A stretch of 64,000 nt of DNA from Amycolatopsis marina (GTDB lineage Bacteria; Actinomycetota; Actinomycetes; Mycobacteriales; Pseudonocardiaceae), in NCBI RefSeq assembly GCF_900111885.1, contig NZ_FOKG01000006.1, positions 281,691 through 345,690 of the forward strand, read 5' to 3'. This document shows, piece after piece, positions 61,875 through 64,000 of this stretch; position 1 is the stretch's first letter, and each line of letters starts with the position of its first letter. The translations under genes and the position numbers were made by a program. The notes under the pieces were generated by a model. The model was not told the origin of the DNA. It ran no database searches and saw only the letters and a list, made by a program, of their open reading frames with translations.

Positions 61875-63579
61875 CGACGGCGTCACCCGCGCTGTCAGCG
61901 TTGTTGACGTTGTTGACGTTGTTGACGTTGTTGACGTCAGCGCCGGATTCGGCGGCGTCGAGATACCCACCGAGTTCCGCTGCCCGCTCGGCGGCGTCGG
62001 TCTCCTCCTCGGCGTCGGCGTCGGCGGCCCGCATGAACCAGCGCATCGCCTCTTCGGTGCGTCCGGCCGCGGCGAGGTTGTCCGCGTAGGCATAGCTCAG
62101 GCGCACACCCCACGGTTCCGTGCCGACCGCGTCGAGATCAGGCCCCTGCAACGCCACGACGGCGGCGTCGAGCTGGCCCAGGTCACGGCGCGCACCGGCG
62201 GCCACGATCTGCAGCTCGACCGCGACGGCCTTCGGGAGGCTGGCGAGGTCGGCCTCACGGGCAAGGTCGAGCGCCCGCTCCGGTCGGCCGATCGCGCGTT
62301 CCGCGTCGGCGATGATCGGCAGGTGGATATCGGTGCGGGACATCCGGCGCACCGCCCTGAGTTCGGTCAGCGCCTCGGCCCAGTGTCCGGCGTGGTACGC
62401 GGCGAGGCCGACCGCCTCGCGGACGATCGGCACCCGCGATGCCTTGGCCTTCGCGTAGCGCGCGTGCTCGAGTGCGGCCTCCGGGTCGTCGTCGATCAGC
62501 CCGCCCGCGGCAACCAGGTGCCTGCCGATGCGCTCCGCCAGATCCTTGGGCAGGGTGCGCAGCTCCCTCCTGGCCTCCTCGTCGAGGTCGGAGAACTGGA
62601 CGTCTTCCGGCAGTTCGGGAGCGGCGAGCAGTTCACGTGCCGCGGCGGCGTCGTCAGCCGGCCCGGCAGGATGGGTCGAGCGTGCGGGACCGGTCGACGG
62701 GGCAGAACCGCGCGTCGGCCGTGAGTCCGGCCGCCTGCTCTGTTCCCGGCGATCACCACCGCGGGCATCGGCGGGACGCCGGTCACCACCGCGCTGGTCC
62801 TTGCGGTCCGGCCGGTCATCACGTCGATCCGACCGGTACGCGGGCCGCTCGGGACGCCGCTCCTGACGGTCGGGACGGCGGTCGGGGCGATCGTCCCTGC
62901 GCTGCTCGGGCCGCTGGTCCCGGCGATCCGGCCGGTCGTCCCTGCGGTCCTGGCGATATGCGGGACGATCGTCGCGGCGCGGTCCCTGACCTGGCGCACG
63001 GTCGCGCGAGAACGGCTTGGCGTCCCGGTTGCGGTCTCCGCCCTGTCGCGGAGCCTGCCCGCGGTTGTCCCTCGGTCCACCGCGTGATTCACCACGACGG
63101 TCTGCGTTGTTGCGCTCCGGCCGGCCGTACCTGGAGTCCCTGCGGTCGCTCGGCGCGCGGTCCCGCTGGCCCGCACCACTGCCACCACGGTTGTCTCCGG
63201 TGCGGGGGCCGCTGCCACGGCGGTCCGCTCCACGATCCTGGCTGCCGGGACGGCCGCCCGATCGCTCGGGCCGGTCGTCCCTCTTGGGCCGGTCGTCTCG
63301 CCTTGGCCGGTCGTCACGGCGAGGGCGGTCGTCCTGCTTGGAGCGATCGTCCCTGCGCGGGCGGTCGTCGCGGCCCGGCTGGTGGTTCTGGCGCGGGCGG
63401 TCATCGCGGCGCGGACGATCCGTCCTGCCACCGCTGCCTCGCTGGTCCCGGCTCCCGGCACCGGTCTCGTCAAATCGTCGCGGCCGTGGTGGCCGCTCGC
63501 CGCGGCCCGCCCTCTCGTCGCGCCGTGGCCGGCCCGACTCACTGTCGTCCGCAGCGTCACGTCGACCGAACTCCGACAC
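61867..63579 (-). CDS. TPR-type protein with long Arg/Asp-rich disordered N-terminus
   Basis: A 570-residue protein. The C-terminal 230 residues (from PEDVQFSDLDEEARRELRTL) are helical repeats of the Rv1691 type (YAKAKASRVPIVREAVGLAAY, AEALTELRAVRRM). The first 330 residues are almost only Arg, Asp, Pro, Gly and Gln, built on RRDDRP-like hexapeptides, and would be disordered and nucleic-acid-like binding. Near the end is (VNN)x4, from a 9-base tandem repeat. GTG 63579 has GGAGGA four bases upstream; an ATG/GTG at 63639 would lie inside the rRNA terminator. Confidence 0.82.
   Translation of the reverse strand: MSEFGRRDAADDSESGRPRRDERAGRGERPPRPRRFDETGAGSRDQRGSGGRTDRPRRDDRPRQNHQPGRDDRPRRDDRSKQDDRPRRDDRPRRDDRPKRDDRPERSGGRPGSQDRGADRRGSGPRTGDNRGGSGAGQRDRAPSDRRDSRYGRPERNNADRRGESRGGPRDNRGQAPRQGGDRNRDAKPFSRDRAPGQGPRRDDRPAYRQDRRDDRPDRRDQRPEQRRDDRPDRRPDRQERRPERPAYRSDRRDDRPDRKDQRGGDRRPADARGGDRREQSRRPDSRPTRGSAPSTGPARSTHPAGPADDAAAARELLAAPELPEDVQFSDLDEEARRELRTLPKDLAERIGRHLVAAGGLIDDDPEAALEHARYAKAKASRVPIVREAVGLAAYHAGHWAEALTELRAVRRMSRTDIHLPIIADAERAIGRPERALDLAREADLASLPKAVAVELQIVAAGARRDLGQLDAAVVALQGPDLDAVGTEPWGVRLSYAYADNLAAAGRTEEAMRWFMRAADADAEEETDAAERAAELGGYLDAAESGADVNNVNNVNNVNNADSAGDAVDE
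61901..61936. repeat. 9-base tandem repeat (four copies)
   Basis: TTGTTGACG repeated four times without error inside the TPR gene, flanked on both sides by TCAGCG. It encodes four VNN units; length changes would keep the frame, so it is a possible variable-number locus. Confidence 0.9.
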
Positions 63580-63616
63580 CTGGTCCTCCAACCGGCAAAA
63601 CTTCCTGTACACGCAC

Positions 63617-63662
63617 GTAGGGCCCGCTAGGGGAGCCAACTGGCAACCCTAACGGGCCCTAC
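63617..63662 (-). terminator. Terminator of the rRNA operon
   Basis: GTAGGGCCCG and CGGGCCCTAC are perfect ten-base arms, extended inward by CTAGGGG/ACCCTAA to about 16 pairs around a short loop. It lies just behind the 5S gene on the minus strand and in front of the TPR gene. Confidence 0.8.
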
Positions 63663-63670
63663 GGAAAGGG

Positions 63671-63789
63671 TGTTCGGCGACGTCCTACTCTCCCACAGCC
63701 CTTCGGCTGCAGTACCATCGGCGCTGCCAGGCTTAGCTTCCGGGTTCGGAATGGGACCGGGCGTTTCCCTGGCGCTATGATCACCGTAA
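63671..63789 (-). rRNA. rrf: 5S ribosomal RNA
   Basis: About 119 bases whose reverse strand begins TTACGGTGATCATAGCG and ends GGACGTCGCCGAACA, with the conserved CCCATTCCGAACCCGGAAG core. Ends are estimated by comparison with other actinobacterial 5S sequences. Confidence 0.95.
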
Positions 63790-63883
63790 CTCTGTGAAAC
63801 AACCAACCACCTGTCCACCGGCCGGACCGGTGGTGGTGTGGTGTTTCAGAGCTGTAGAGCGGATGCGTAGCATGTTTGTGGGC

Positions 63884-64000
63884 AAGTCCTCGGCCTATTA
63901 GTACCAGTCAACTCAAAACACATTACTGTGCGTCCATTTCTGGCCTATCAACCCAATGGTCTGTTGGGGGCCTTAACCCACAAAGGGTGGGAGACCTCAT
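63884..64000 (-). rRNA. rrl: 23S ribosomal RNA, 3' end (partial)
   Basis: The reverse strand of the last 117 bases carries the conserved 23S tail ...TTGAGTTGACTGGTACTAATAGG then CCGAGGACTT (quoted in two parts). The gene leaves the window on the right. About 94 bases separate it from 5S. The 3' end is estimated to within a few bases. Confidence 0.93.

Noticed and set aside
61901..61936. Possible CRISPR-like array
   Set aside because: Units are 9 bases with no spacers, and they lie inside a coding frame.
61862..62089. Leucine/threonine repeat frame on the plus strand across the 9-base tandem repeat
   Set aside because: It is only the tandem repeat read on the other strand.

Overview
The window is high-GC, densely coded actinobacterial chromosome. 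Mycobacterium-like gene order is combined with features of filamentous actinomycetes: an SsgB-type sporulation/division protein, a complete conservon (cvnABCD), a Pls/PosA-type synthetase and many GTGA/ATGA start-stop overlaps. A member of the Pseudonocardiaceae (Saccharomonospora, Prauserella or Amycolatopsis type) fits best. No insertion sequence, prophage or CRISPR array is seen.

Layout. 1-8076: end of an EF-G-like gene, then the phosphatidylinositol mannoside block read leftward (thrS, HIT, pgsA, acyltransferase, pimA, LemA-like protein). A divergent MarR/YceI pair with two palindromic operators is inserted in it. 8184-11640: a polyprenyl-phosphate sugar transferase, tRNA-Val(CAC), ssgB and a tRNA Gly-Cys-Val cluster. 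11658-14361: an accessory three-gene operon directly behind tRNA-Val(GAC), encoding a possible DMATS/ABBA-type prenyltransferase, a heme-oxygenase-like di-iron protein and an AadA-like nucleotidyltransferase. 14557-18378: the conservon. 18945-22688: a secreted 1247-residue subtilase. 22832-28387: a monooxygenase / ferritin-like di-iron protein / VanB-type reductase operon with its own palindromic operator, then ROK and TetR regulators. 28423-33737: an M1 aminopeptidase coupled to a 1326-residue Pls/PosA-type NRPS.

34047-63579 follows the order of M. tuberculosis Rv1691 to Rv1713, read leftward: TPR protein, HAD phosphatase, small protein, tlyA, ppnK, recN, steA, mctB, pyrG, Nudix, xerD, parA, (RHH protein), scpA, scpB, rluB, cmk, (plsC), der. 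It is interrupted by aroA, a DUF1707/TM2 gene, and a block holding a complete Mrp Na+/H+ antiporter operon (mrpABCDEFG) plus a KhtTU-like K+/H+ antiporter. The right end holds the tail of an rRNA operon (5S and the 3' end of 23S) on the minus strand, with its terminator.

The most interesting candidates are the prenyltransferase/HDO/nucleotidyltransferase operon, the translationally coupled Pls-like synthetase and M1 peptidase (a possible polyamino-acid synthesis and turnover pair), the monooxygenase/di-iron/reductase operon, a 126-bp nested hairpin at 33877-34002, and a 22-bp palindrome that marks two separate convergent gene ends. Functions are read from sequence alone. Gene starts were chosen from overlaps and ribosome binding sites and can be off by a few codons.
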